Below, piece by piece: positions 1 to 7,910 of a stretch of DNA of 64,000 nucleotides. Below the pieces are notes generated by a model. The model had not been told where the DNA came from and ran no database searches. It saw only the letters and a list, made by a program, of their open reading frames with translations. Each line of letters begins with the position of its first letter. Within the stretch, counting starts at the first letter, position 1. The position numbers and the translations under genes are program-made. Source of the stretch: Confluentibacter sediminis (GTDB lineage: Bacteria > Bacteroidota > Bacteroidia > Flavobacteriales > Flavobacteriaceae); assembly GCF_003258355.1 (NCBI RefSeq), contig NZ_QKPO01000003.1:124001-188000 (forward strand). The letters run 5' to 3'.

Positions 1-136
1 TTTAGTGTGGAAATGCAACTTTTCTTTGGTTGAGATGGGTACAGATTCCAATTTGATGGATAAGTATTTTTATCTAAAAACGCCCAGCTATGATAATTAT
101 CTCCTCACTGAGAATGAGCAGTATTTTTCCTGTTTA

Positions 137-811
137 TCATTCTTTTACAATAATTATAGTCACTTTCACCTTTGCAGCTAGAGCCCATATTTTTCCAGTA
201 ATTAAATAACTCCACTGATCAATAATTCTGTATTCAGCAGTATTTGGAAGTACAGAACCTTCATTGATTGCATAGAATTCAATTTTATTAATACCTTCTT
301 TTAATTTCAACCTGAAACCAGTAAAATTTGCGATCAAAAGTTCGTTCGATCTTATAATATCATCATCAACTAAAACTCTTAAATAATCACCATCAACTAG
401 TCCAAAATCTCTATAAGAAATATCAATATAATCAGATTTTGTTCTATAATCTCCCCAAAAAGCATTTTCTTTTAACCCAGAATTTTCTCCATTTTCTTCT
501 GGTTTCAAATCTTCTTCTATCTTATCAAATCTCTTTTGATATAATTCTCCTGGGTTTCCAAAGACCTCGCCACCAGTCATTGAAAATTCTTTTTTAGGAA
601 AATTGAATTGAGGGGATGTTTTTGGGGTAGAAAAACCTTTAAAGGTATTATTACTTTCAATAGGTTTAGATGGTAAGATACTTTTTGAATCTAAAGAATC
701 TTTCGGACTCTCTATGGCAGGAATTGAAATGGACTTATTTCTACTATCAATTTGAGCATTCATAGATGCTAAAAAGAACATAAAAACGAAAAATGAAAAA
801 TAAAACTTCAC
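137..811 (-). CDS. secreted protein of unknown function
   Basis: The 224-residue product begins with a signal peptide (hydrophobic residues about 3-17, then ASMNAQ, cleavage probably after residue 19), so it should be exported. A low-complexity Ser/Pro/Lys linker follows to about residue 75. The C-terminal half (about 115-224) is a compact beta-rich domain with DYIDISYRDFG, VDGDYLRVLVDDD and a final stretch ending in TIIIVKE. I recognise this only as a type of secreted flavobacterial protein with no known function. It stands alone, pointing toward the window start, and has a possible -7 promoter box about 60 bases upstream. Confidence 0.75.
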   Translation of the reverse strand: MKFYFSFFVFMFFLASMNAQIDSRNKSISIPAIESPKDSLDSKSILPSKPIESNNTFKGFSTPKTSPQFNFPKKEFSMTGGEVFGNPGELYQKRFDKIEEDLKPEENGENSGLKENAFWGDYRTKSDYIDISYRDFGLVDGDYLRVLVDDDIIRSNELLIANFTGFRLKLKEGINKIEFYAINEGSVLPNTAEYRIIDQWSYLITGKIWALAAKVKVTIIIVKE

Positions 812-871
812 AGACTTAAATATATTTTAAATGAATGGGGTTTGTATGTAATCATTACCTTAATTAGTTAT

Positions 872-879
872 CAAAGATA
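872..879 (-). promoter_or_regulatory. possible -7 promoter box of the secreted-protein gene
   Basis: On the minus strand this reads TATCTTTG, a match to the Bacteroidota TAnnTTTG consensus. It lies about 60 bases upstream of the gene ending at 137. No good -33 TTTG was found at the expected distance, so this is a weak call. Confidence 0.35.
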
Positions 880-1106
880 TTTCTTTATCTGAAACGTTTA
901 ACTAAGCCAATGTCTTTTTGCATTGTTTTAACACAAAAACCATTCCTAAACACATGTTGAGCATACATTTTGGCTATTTAATGATCAAAATACCTGCCCT
1001 ATTCCTAAAATTATGTTAATTTATTATTATGTTATGCATAGTACTGTAACAAATCTGATTTATGGTCGTCTATCAGGTATAAATCAATTAAAAATAACAA
1101 AATATC

Positions 1107-1193
1107 ATGAGAACTTTAAACAACAACCAAATTACAAGCACAGCAGTTAATACTAAAAGTTTTAATTGGAACAACAAGAGACGTTACAGATAA
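1107..1193 (+). CDS. 28-residue short ORF, possible leader peptide
   Basis: An ATG at 1107 opens a 28-codon frame rich in Asn and Thr that ends in a basic cluster (NNKRRYR). Its stop codon lies in the loop of a perfect 10-bp hairpin (1178-1203), and a second hairpin followed by four T lies 80 bases further on. This arrangement resembles a translated leader or a short independent transcript. I do not recognise the peptide, and translation is unproven. The next gene on this strand is the ExbD-like gene at 1444. Confidence 0.35.
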   Translation: MRTLNNNQITSTAVNTKSFNWNNKRRYR

Positions 1194-1203
1194 GTAACGT
1201 CTC
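1178..1203 (+). repeat. perfect 10-bp inverted repeat over the short-ORF stop codon
   Basis: GAGACGTTAC (1178-1187) and GTAACGTCTC (1194-1203) are exact reverse complements separated by AGATAA, whose TAA is the stop of the 28-codon ORF. No T-tract follows, so it is not a canonical terminator. An RNA hairpin or a protein-binding palindrome are both possible. Confidence 0.7.
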
Positions 1204-1240
1204 CGAAATAAAACATCATCAATTCATCATCTTTCAAAAA

Positions 1241-1375
1241 ATGAACTCAACTTTAAGAATTTCAAAACATACAGACCATATAACCCAAGAAATATGGTCT
1301 TTTTACAGAGCGAATCATACTCCAGAACATCATGAAGATATCATTTGGAAAGACTCTCAAACTAAGAGCTATTAA
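1241..1375 (+). CDS. 44-residue hypothetical ORF
   Basis: The frame runs from ATG 1241 (an in-frame upstream start at 1166 overlaps the preceding short ORF) to TAA at 1375. The predicted peptide is rich in His, Thr and Glu (NHTPEHHEDIIW) and has no signal peptide or recognisable domain. A terminator-like hairpin (1273-1300) lies inside it, which argues against it being an ordinary gene. It could be a chance frame, or a second translated leader upstream of the ExbD-like gene. Confidence 0.25.
   Translation: MNSTLRISKHTDHITQEIWSFYRANHTPEHHEDIIWKDSQTKSY
1273..1304 (+). terminator. intrinsic terminator-like hairpin
   Basis: AGACCATAT (1273-1281) pairs perfectly with ATATGGTCT (1292-1300) across a 10-nt loop and is followed by TTTT. 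It would end a transcript starting near 1050-1100, or act as an attenuator before the gene at 1444. The stem is AT-rich, so efficiency may be modest. Apart from the two short ORFs, hairpins and a minus-strand -7 box, the stretch 812-1443 shows nothing recognisable. Confidence 0.55.
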
Positions 1376-1443
1376 AAGCTTTTAAATAACTCTGGTATTA
1401 TTTTTGTGATTTAAGTTTTTATTAACATTTAAACTTACAATCC

Positions 1444-2001
1444 ATGAGACATTCAAAATCATCACCAGAAGTTAATGCTGGGTCTATGGCAGACATTGCA
1501 TTCCTTTTACTTATGTTCTTTCTTGTAACCTCGGCTATCCCGAAGGACAAAGGTTTTAATAGAAAATTACCAGGGGAATGCCCTCCTCATGTAGACTGTA
1601 CCAAAGACATTGGAGATAGAAATGTCATGCGAATAGTTATCAATAATCATGATGCCATTATGGTTGATAATGAGGTGGTTTCTATTTATGAGCTTAAAGA
1701 TATGACCAAAAAATTTGTCGATAATAATGGAGATGGTAGTTGCGACTATTGCCACGGCGAAAGATCTTCAACGTCATCAGATAATCCAAAATCAGCCGTG
1801 CTTTCACTTCAGGCAGATAAGCAAACCTCATATAATCAATTTATTGCTGTTCAAGACGAATTAACGAAAGCGTATTATGAACTTAGAAATACTTACAGCA
1901 ATACCATGCTTAAAAAAGCATCAAATGATTTAACGGACGAAGAGGTTATTAAAGTAAAACAAGCCTACCCTTTTATATTATCGGAAACTGAAATGAAATA
2001 A
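1444..2001 (+). CDS. ExbD/TolR-family biopolymer transport protein
   Basis: The 185-residue protein has the ExbD/TolR plan: a short cytoplasmic N-terminus, one membrane segment (about 16-31, MADIAFLLLMFFLVTSA) containing the conserved Asp that carries protons in this family, then a periplasmic domain. ExbD normally works with ExbB and TonB to energise outer-membrane receptors; no exbB or tonB lies in this window, so partners must be elsewhere. The periplasmic part carries four cysteines in two pairs (CPPHVDC near residue 46 and CDYCH near residue 100), unusual for classical ExbD. The gene ends 11 bases from a convergent gene. Confidence 0.85.
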   Translation: MRHSKSSPEVNAGSMADIAFLLLMFFLVTSAIPKDKGFNRKLPGECPPHVDCTKDIGDRNVMRIVINNHDAIMVDNEVVSIYELKDMTKKFVDNNGDGSCDYCHGERSSTSSDNPKSAVLSLQADKQTSYNQFIAVQDELTKAYYELRNTYSNTMLKKASNDLTDEEVIKVKQAYPFILSETEMK

Positions 2002-2012
2002 ATGGGAAGCGT

Positions 2013-2486
2013 TTAATTATTATCTGACACTTTGTTTTGGTAGCGTCTTTCTCTGGGTGTTAAAGACTTAGAAATAGTATCGATTTCAGTTGGTTTAGGG
2101 ACTCCATAAGAAATAGATACTTTTTTTCTGCCCCATTTTCTTGCTGCTTTTATATCAAGGCCCATATAAATATCTATTTTGTTTCTCCAGCGGGAATGCA
2201 TGCGATCTTTCACGAAATAGAGACTATCAAAGCCTTCAATTTTAACGGGGGTATCGCGTTTTAGACCTTTTCTGAATAAATCGTTTGATACGGCTATATA
2301 TTTTAATCCTGGTTTTAAACTATCTCCAAACGCTGTAATATGTTGGTTAGAATCTGTTTGTGCTTTTGTAGAATTATATGCTGAAGCGGTTACTTTTATA
2401 GTATGCCAATCATAATCATCTTCAAAGCGTGGCTCTTTTTTACAGCCATAGAAAAGCAAAACACAAATAATGAATAAACTTCTCAA
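2013..2486 (-). CDS. 3D-domain lipoprotein
   Basis: The 157-residue product starts with a lipoprotein signal (LLFYGC, lipidation expected at Cys15), so it should be anchored to a membrane facing the periplasm. Residues about 30-125 look like a 3D (Asp-Asp-Asp) double-psi beta-barrel: VTASAYNS near the start, a central beta-rich part, then DIYMGLDIKAARKWGRKKVSI, containing the typical Asp-x-x-Met/Asp and Ala-x-x-x-Gly positions. The domain is shared with MltA-type lytic transglycosylases and related wall proteins, suggesting a cell-wall role, but the catalytic assignment is inference. The C-terminal tail is short and basic. Confidence 0.7.
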   Translation of the reverse strand: MRSLFIICVLLFYGCKKEPRFEDDYDWHTIKVTASAYNSTKAQTDSNQHITAFGDSLKPGLKYIAVSNDLFRKGLKRDTPVKIEGFDSLYFVKDRMHSRWRNKIDIYMGLDIKAARKWGRKKVSISYGVPKPTEIDTISKSLTPRERRYQNKVSDNN

Positions 2487-2525
2487 AGCAATAATTTTAG
2501 CGGTGTTGGATTTATAAATATAATA

Positions 2526-4529
2526 TTAATACTTTAAAAGTAATTTTAATTCAGTTTCAAACCGGTTTTTAGGAAGATACTGTGTTTCTAATGCACTTGC
2601 AAAAGGAATGGGGGTATCTAAACTGGCCACCCGTTTTACCGGTGCATCTAAGTAAGCAAAGCAGTTTTCCATAATAAGTGCAGAAATATCACTGGCTATA
2701 CCGCCAAATAAAGAATCTTCATGCAGTATAATCGCTCTATTGGTCTTTTTTACGGAAGTATAGATAGCTTCAGTATCTAAAGGTTGCAGGGTTCTTAAAT
2801 CAATAACATCTGCTTGAATGTCTTTATTGTTATCCAATACTTCTAAAACCCAATGCACAGCCGCACCATAACTAATAATCGTAATATCTGTTCCTTCCCT
2901 GATAACAGAGGCTTGACCAAATGGTAAAGTGTAGTAATCTGTTGGAACTTCTTGGCTAATGGTTCTATACAAGCCTTTGTGCTCAAAGAACAATACAGGA
3001 TTAGGGTCGTTAATAGCCGTGTTTAGTAGTCCTTTAGCATCATAAGGAAACGCAGGGTAAACCACTTTTAACCCAGGTGTTTTTGTAAACCAAGCTTCAT
3101 TGGTTTGTGAGTGAAATGGTCCTGCAGCTACACCACCTCCACAAGGCATCCTTAAAACGACATCGGCATGCTGTCCCCATCTGTAATGTGATTTCGCTAA
3201 ATAATTAACTACGGGATTAAATCCAGAGGAAATAAAATCCGCAAACTGCATTTCCACCACGCTTTTCATGCCTGCAATGGAAAGTCCCATCGCCGTTTCA
3301 ATGATTCCAGATTCACAAATGGGCGTATTGCGAACACGTTCTTTTCCGAATTGCTCTGAAAACCCTTCAGTCATTTTAAAAGCCCCTCCGTATTCGGCGA
3401 TATCTTGGCCCATGATAACAAGATTGTCATGCCGTTCCATACTCTGTTTTAACCCTTGGGAAACGGCATCAATAAAACGCAATTCTGTAGAGTTATTATT
3501 TTCTTTAACGTCTTCATAATTAAATGGTTTAAATACATCATTTAATTCGTTAGTTGCATTTGAAATTATAATATCTTCAGCGAAAGCAATATCTAAATGT
3601 TTATTGATGTCTCTGGTAAAATCATCTTTTATAGAAGCTATAAGGGGTTCTGTTAAAATGCCTTCATTAATTAAAAAATTCTGGAAATTTATTAATGGAT
3701 CTTTCTTTTCCCAAGCCTTCAAAAGGTCTTTAGGAACATATTTTGTACCACTAGCCTCTTCATGTCCACGCATTCTAAAGGTTTTGAATTCCAATAAAAC
3801 TGGTCTTGGTGTATTTCGCATGCTGTTAGCAAGGGTGTTGACTTTTGTAAATACCTCTACAATATTATTTCCATCTATAATATGGGATTCCATACCATAA
3901 CCTATAGCTTTATCGGCAATGTCTTTACAATTATATTGCTCATGTGTTGGTGTAGATAATCCGTAGCCATTATTTTCCACACAAAATATAACGGGCAACT
4001 GCCAAACAGAGGCAATGTTTAGTGCTTCATGAAAATCACCTTCGCTAGTGCCACCTTCTCCCGTAAAAACAGCCGTTACAGATGGTTTTTTATTCAATTT
4101 GGAAGCCAATGCGATGCCATCTGCCACGCCTAATTGTGGGCCTAAATGTGAAATCATACCAACAACCTTATAATCTTGGCTACCAAAATGAAACGATCGG
4201 TCTCTGCCTTTAGTAAAACCGGAAGCCTTTCCTTGCCATTGCGCAAATAATCTATGTAATGGTATGTTGCGGGACGTAAAAACACCCAGGTTCCTATGCA
4301 TGGGTAAAATATACTCTTCTCGTCTGATAGCCATAGTAACTCCAACAGAAATAGCTTCTTGTCCAATACCAGAAAACCATTTACTGATTTTTCCTTGTCG
4401 TAATAAAACGAGCATCTTCTCCTCTACCATTCTGGGCTTTAGCATGTTTTTATACAAGCCCATAATCAAACTCGGATCCAAATGGTTAATATTGTAAGAT
4501 ATATTTTGAGGAGTATGGGATTTACTCAT
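2526..4529 (-). CDS. 2-oxoacid dehydrogenase E1, fused alpha and beta subunits
   Basis: This 667-residue protein fuses the two halves of a heterotetrameric thiamine-diphosphate E1 enzyme. Residues 1 to about 330 are the alpha part, with the cofactor motif GEGGTSEGDFHEALN... NNGYGLS; about 345-667 are the beta part (FIDAVSQGL, MGQDIAEYGG, FADFISSGFNP, HEDSLFGGIASDI). It decarboxylates a branched-chain 2-oxoacid or pyruvate and passes the acyl group to an E2 lipoyl enzyme. The best guess is branched-chain 2-oxoacid dehydrogenase, but substrate cannot be read from sequence. No E2 or E3 gene is nearby. The fused arrangement is common in Bacteroidota. Confidence 0.88.
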   Translation of the reverse strand: MSKSHTPQNISYNINHLDPSLIMGLYKNMLKPRMVEEKMLVLLRQGKISKWFSGIGQEAISVGVTMAIRREEYILPMHRNLGVFTSRNIPLHRLFAQWQGKASGFTKGRDRSFHFGSQDYKVVGMISHLGPQLGVADGIALASKLNKKPSVTAVFTGEGGTSEGDFHEALNIASVWQLPVIFCVENNGYGLSTPTHEQYNCKDIADKAIGYGMESHIIDGNNIVEVFTKVNTLANSMRNTPRPVLLEFKTFRMRGHEEASGTKYVPKDLLKAWEKKDPLINFQNFLINEGILTEPLIASIKDDFTRDINKHLDIAFAEDIIISNATNELNDVFKPFNYEDVKENNNSTELRFIDAVSQGLKQSMERHDNLVIMGQDIAEYGGAFKMTEGFSEQFGKERVRNTPICESGIIETAMGLSIAGMKSVVEMQFADFISSGFNPVVNYLAKSHYRWGQHADVVLRMPCGGGVAAGPFHSQTNEAWFTKTPGLKVVYPAFPYDAKGLLNTAINDPNPVLFFEHKGLYRTISQEVPTDYYTLPFGQASVIREGTDITIISYGAAVHWVLEVLDNNKDIQADVIDLRTLQPLDTEAIYTSVKKTNRAIILHEDSLFGGIASDISALIMENCFAYLDAPVKRVASLDTPIPFASALETQYLPKNRFETELKLLLKY

Positions 4530-4553
4530 TAATCATTCTTTTTCAAAGTTTAT

Positions 4554-4561
4554 CAAATATA
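4554..4561 (-). promoter_or_regulatory. possible -7 box for the E1 gene
   Basis: The minus strand reads TATATTTG, matching TAnnTTTG, about 25 bases upstream of the E1 start codon. No TTTG sits at the proper -33 spacing (one lies only 11 bases away), so confidence is limited. Confidence 0.4.
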
Positions 4562-4628
4562 GTACAAATAGGCAAAAAGATGTATGTAAAGGCGTAAAAT
4601 GCTATATAAAATCTTTGTAATGTTTTTG

Positions 4629-4636
4629 TACATTTG
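4629..4636 (+). promoter_or_regulatory. -7 promoter box for the oxygenase gene; decides its start
   Basis: TACATTTG matches the Bacteroidota -7 consensus. Transcription would start near 4642, which makes an ATG at 4642 leaderless and favours the ATG at 4663 as the real start of the downstream oxygenase. Confidence 0.45.
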
Positions 4637-4662
4637 TAAGTATGCTAAATAAAATTAATTCT

Positions 4663-5613
4663 ATGAAAATAGTTCCAAGTGTTGACTTAAATGATTTTCT
4701 TTCTGAAGACCCAATAAGGAAACAGAAATTTATAAATGAGATTGGGAAAGCCTATGAAGACATTGGCTTTGTAGCTTTAAAAGGTCATTTTTTAGATGAT
4801 GCATTAGTTGAAAATCTATATTCTGAAGTTAAGAAGTTTTTCAATCTGCCATTAGAAACCAAACAAAAATACGAAATACCAGGCATTGGCGGTCAGCGCG
4901 GTTATGTGTCGTTTGGAAAAGAAAGTGCTAAAGGAAAAAAAGAAGGTGATTTAAAAGAGTTTTGGCATTTTGGGCAATATGTTGAGAATCATCCGAAGTT
5001 AGAAGCTGAATATCCTAAAAATGTCATTGTTGAAGAGCTTCCTGAATTCAATAAAGTTGGAAAAGAAACCTATAAAATGCTGGAGAAAACGGCTAAATAT
5101 GTATTACGTGCTTTGGCTTTACATTTGGGTTTAGAAGAAACTTATTTTGATGATTATATAAAAAATGGGAACTCTATTTTACGTCCCATACATTACCCGC
5201 CTATTGTAGAAGAGCCTAAAGAAGCCGTTAGGGCAGCAGCGCATGGTGATATTAATTTAATTACCTTATTAATGGGTGCTCAAGGGCGTGGTTTACAAGT
5301 ACAAAACCATAAAGGCGAATGGATTGACGCTATTGCTGAACCAGATGAATTAATGATTAATGTGGGCGATATGCTGTCTAGACACACCAACAATAAATTA
5401 AAATCCACAATACATCGTGTTATAAATCCACCGAAAGAACTTTGGGGAACCTCTAGGTACTCGATTCCATTTTTTATGCATCCTATTAGTGATATGAAAC
5501 TGGATGTTTTAGATAATTGTATTGATGACAGTAACCCAAAACAATATGATGATATTACAGCAGGCGAATTTTTAACAGAGCGTTTGATTGAACTGGGTTT
5601 AATTAAAAAATAA
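4663..5613 (+). CDS. isopenicillin N synthase-like 2OG-Fe(II) oxygenase
   Basis: A 316-residue non-haem iron oxygenase of the isopenicillin N synthase / 2-oxoglutarate family. The N-terminal DIOX_N region (about 1-110, IGFVALKGHF) precedes the catalytic jelly-roll with the iron ligands H194-x-D196 (AHGDINLITLL) and H251 (STIHRV), and the RYS motif near 265 that binds the co-substrate. The substrate is unknown: the family spans antibiotic, hormone and small-molecule oxidation, and bacterial homologues of this type are mostly uncharacterised. I chose ATG 4663 (MKIVPSVDL) rather than 4642 because it matches the usual family start and the -7 box at 4629-4636 leaves no leader for the earlier codon. 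Confidence 0.82.
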   Translation: MKIVPSVDLNDFLSEDPIRKQKFINEIGKAYEDIGFVALKGHFLDDALVENLYSEVKKFFNLPLETKQKYEIPGIGGQRGYVSFGKESAKGKKEGDLKEFWHFGQYVENHPKLEAEYPKNVIVEELPEFNKVGKETYKMLEKTAKYVLRALALHLGLEETYFDDYIKNGNSILRPIHYPPIVEEPKEAVRAAAHGDINLITLLMGAQGRGLQVQNHKGEWIDAIAEPDELMINVGDMLSRHTNNKLKSTIHRVINPPKELWGTSRYSIPFFMHPISDMKLDVLDNCIDDSNPKQYDDITAGEFLTERLIELGLIKK

Positions 5614-5695
5614 GTTTCCAGTCTCAGTGGTAGTTTTCTGCATAATTATTCTTGAAGTTACTGCAACTGCGATTGAAACTGTAAACTAAAAAAAC

Positions 5696-6025
5696 ATGGA
5701 TTTACAAGACCAACTAAAAAACTTATTTCCAGATCACACCCCAGAACCTTCAGATGACAATGATTCTGAAGAACATGGTATTTGGATGCAAGACGCCCCT
5801 ATTATCTGTAAATATGAAAAACGAAAAGGCAAACCCATAACTATTTTAGAAGGCTATACCGGTGCCTCCGAAGATTTTAAATTATTGGCGAAAGATATTA
5901 AAACCGCATTGAGTGTTGGCGGAAGTTTTAAAGAAGACAAAATAATTATCCAAGGGGATTATAGAGATAAAATCATGCAAATTCTTAAAAATAAAGGATT
6001 TAAAGTAAAACGTGTTGGCGGATAA
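5696..6025 (+). CDS. SUI1/eIF1-like translation factor (YciH family)
   Basis: The 109-residue protein has an acidic, disordered N-terminus (1-30) and a C-terminal SUI1 fold (about 40-109): KYEKRKGKPITILEGY, a short helix, then VGGSFKEDKIIIQGDYRDKI, with the typical Gly-Gly and Gln-Gly-Asp positions. Archaeal and eukaryotic relatives (aIF1/eIF1) secure start-codon selection on the small ribosomal subunit; E. coli YciH has been linked to initiation fidelity and stress. The role here is inferred from the fold. It is followed after 3 bases by the DUF1835 gene, so the two are probably co-transcribed. Confidence 0.85.
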   Translation: MDLQDQLKNLFPDHTPEPSDDNDSEEHGIWMQDAPIICKYEKRKGKPITILEGYTGASEDFKLLAKDIKTALSVGGSFKEDKIIIQGDYRDKIMQILKNKGFKVKRVGG

Positions 6026-6028
6026 TTT

Positions 6029-6970
6029 ATGAACAAACAACCTCTTCATATTACCAACGGAAGTAGTTTGACCAAATATCTTCTTGAACTGGAATTTTCT
6101 GGGGACATCCTCACTTGGGAAGAAATGCTCTGTGAAGGTTCTACTTTTGTAGATATCGATTCTGAAGCTTTTTTTAAAACCCGGAAAGCTTTTTTTGCTT
6201 CATTCTATCAATTGGAATTGGATGTATACGCCTTTAAAGATGAGTTGAAAAAATTGAATCATTCTGAAGATTACTCAGAAATCGTCCTTTGGTTTGAATA
6301 TGATTTGTTTTGTCACATTAACATGATTGCAGTGATAAGCCTTATTCAGCAAAAAAAGATATCTTTACCTATATATTTGGTTTGTAGTGGCAGAATTAAG
6401 GGTAATAAAAATTTGGTTGGTTTATCTGAACTCTCATCATCTCAATTAATAAAACATTACGAAGACCGTATTTTGCTTAACGACGATGATATAAAACTAG
6501 CTGTGTCTCTATGGCAAATTTACTGTGGGATTGATCATAATTTGTTCAAGCCTTTTATTGTTAAAAGTTCTTCGTTTAAATATTTAAGTAATTGTTTAAA
6601 AGCACATTTAGAACGTTTTCCTGATTCTAAAAGCGGATTAAACGTTTTGGAAAAAAACATTCTTGAAATCGTAAAAAACAACACTATAAAATCTGAACAT
6701 CATTTACTTGGCTATGCATTGAATTACCAAGGCTATTATGGTTTTGGGGATATTCAATTGTTGAGAATTATAGACAAGCTTTCCTTGTTTTTTAATATTG
6801 ACAAATCTGGCTATACACTAAATAGAAAAGGTCATGAAGCTCTATTAAATCAACATCATTTTTATTCAGAAATCAACAATAAAATGTATTATGGTGGGGT
6901 TAGTAATGCCGATTTTCAATTTAGTAAAGAACACAATAAACTAATAAAAACAAATTTAAATGCCTATTAA
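6029..6970 (+). CDS. DUF1835 domain protein
   Basis: A 313-residue cytoplasmic protein whose opening (LHITNGSSLTKYL, GDILTWEEMLCEGS) matches the DUF1835 family: a GD-I--W-E-L-EGP type start followed by an ILWFEYDLFCHINMI segment. The molecular function of the family is unknown. A helical C-terminal half (about 200-313) ends with conserved-looking YYGG and basic residues. It overlaps the next gene by 11 bases and follows the SUI1-like gene by 3, so the three genes are likely translated as a unit. Confidence 0.7.
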   Translation: MNKQPLHITNGSSLTKYLLELEFSGDILTWEEMLCEGSTFVDIDSEAFFKTRKAFFASFYQLELDVYAFKDELKKLNHSEDYSEIVLWFEYDLFCHINMIAVISLIQQKKISLPIYLVCSGRIKGNKNLVGLSELSSSQLIKHYEDRILLNDDDIKLAVSLWQIYCGIDHNLFKPFIVKSSSFKYLSNCLKAHLERFPDSKSGLNVLEKNILEIVKNNTIKSEHHLLGYALNYQGYYGFGDIQLLRIIDKLSLFFNIDKSGYTLNRKGHEALLNQHHFYSEINNKMYYGGVSNADFQFSKEHNKLIKTNLNAY

Positions 6971-7823
6971 AGCCTCCGAACTTATTTTAAATCCAGATGG
7001 CAGTATCTATCATTTAAATCTGAAACCGGAGGATATCGCCCATACTGTTATTTTTGTTGGAGACCAAGATCGAGTTGGAAAAGTCACTAAACACTTCGAT
7101 TCCATAGATTTTGAGACCCAAAAAAGAGAGTTCAAAACCCAAACTGGAGTTTATAAAGGGAAACGTATTTCGGTTATTTCTACAGGCATTGGGCCGGATA
7201 ATATAGATATTGTCCTTAACGAGCTTGATGCATTAGTAAATATAGATTTTACAACTAGAAAAGTAAAAGAAAAACTAACCAGCTTAGATATAATTAGGAT
7301 TGGCACCTCTGGTTCCCTTCAAAAAGATATTCCAATCGATTCTATGTTGATAAGTACACATGCTTTAGATTTGAACGGTATGTTACATGCATATAAAGTA
7401 AAAACAATCAACCATCCAGACATTGAAGAAGCTTTTGTAAAACATACACACTGGAATAAAGATAAGCCAACACCCATTGTAATTTCAAATAGCGAAGTTC
7501 TAGAAAAGAAATTTGATAGTGCTACTATCGATAAAGGATTAACAGCTACGGCTGGAGGTTTTTATGGGCCTCAAGGGCGGATCTTACGATTGGAAATTGA
7601 AGATTCTGAATTGAATCATAAAATGGATACTTTTAATTTTAATGGTATTAAAATAACCAATCTAGAAATGGAAACGTCTGCCATTTATGGTTTGTCAAAA
7701 TTATTGGGACATCATGCGATATCGTTAAATGCTATTATTGCCAACAGAGCCAATGGCACTTTTAGCGAAAACCCAAATAAGATTATTGATGATTTAATTG
7801 TTTATGCTTTGAAACGTATTTGA
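6960..7823 (+). CDS. nucleoside phosphorylase (PNP/UDP family)
   Basis: The 287-residue protein carries the PNP/UDP phosphorylase fold: VIFVGDQDRVGKV near residue 30 (phosphate-binding loop), STGIGPDNIDIVLNELDAL near 75, IRIGTSGSLQ near 115, and NLEMETSAIYGL near 240, where the Glu-Met-Glu contacts ribose. It should split a purine or pyrimidine nucleoside with phosphate for salvage. The exact base preference is not readable; flavobacterial homologues are often labelled uridine or generic nucleoside phosphorylase. Its start codon lies inside the end of the DUF1835 gene, pointing to translational coupling. Confidence 0.85.
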   Translation: MPIKASELILNPDGSIYHLNLKPEDIAHTVIFVGDQDRVGKVTKHFDSIDFETQKREFKTQTGVYKGKRISVISTGIGPDNIDIVLNELDALVNIDFTTRKVKEKLTSLDIIRIGTSGSLQKDIPIDSMLISTHALDLNGMLHAYKVKTINHPDIEEAFVKHTHWNKDKPTPIVISNSEVLEKKFDSATIDKGLTATAGGFYGPQGRILRLEIEDSELNHKMDTFNFNGIKITNLEMETSAIYGLSKLLGHHAISLNAIIANRANGTFSENPNKIIDDLIVYALKRI

Positions 7824-7886
7824 AGGAATTTATTATTATGATACATAAACTACTGTTAAAATTTAATCCAATCCATTCACAATAAT

Positions 7887-7894
7887 TATTTTTG
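7887..7894 (+). promoter_or_regulatory. possible -7 promoter box
   Basis: TATTTTTG matches TAnnTTTG and sits 17 bases upstream of the thioredoxin-like lipoprotein start. There is no convincing -33 element. Confidence 0.35.
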
Positions 7895-7910
7895 AAAAAA
7901 CATATAACTA

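Noticed and set aside
2-184. Frame open from the window start on the plus strand, ending in TAG at 184
   Set aside because: It could be the end of a gene lying upstream, but with 60 codons, no start in view and no recognised motif, the coding case is too weak; it also overlaps the minus-strand gene's end by about 48 bases.
1166-1375. 69-codon ORF as a normal gene with start at 1166
   Set aside because: Its first part overlaps the 28-codon ORF and hairpin, and an internal terminator-like hairpin cuts it; the in-frame ATG at 1241 gives a shorter, still doubtful ORF.
1372-1385. 14-bp palindrome TTAAAAGCTTTTAA
   Set aside because: Fully A/T around AGCT and common by chance in DNA this AT-rich; no placement relative to a promoter.
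4154-4366. Short ORF inside the E1 dehydrogenase gene
   Set aside because: Shadow frame over a strong gene; composition and lack of motifs show it is not coding.
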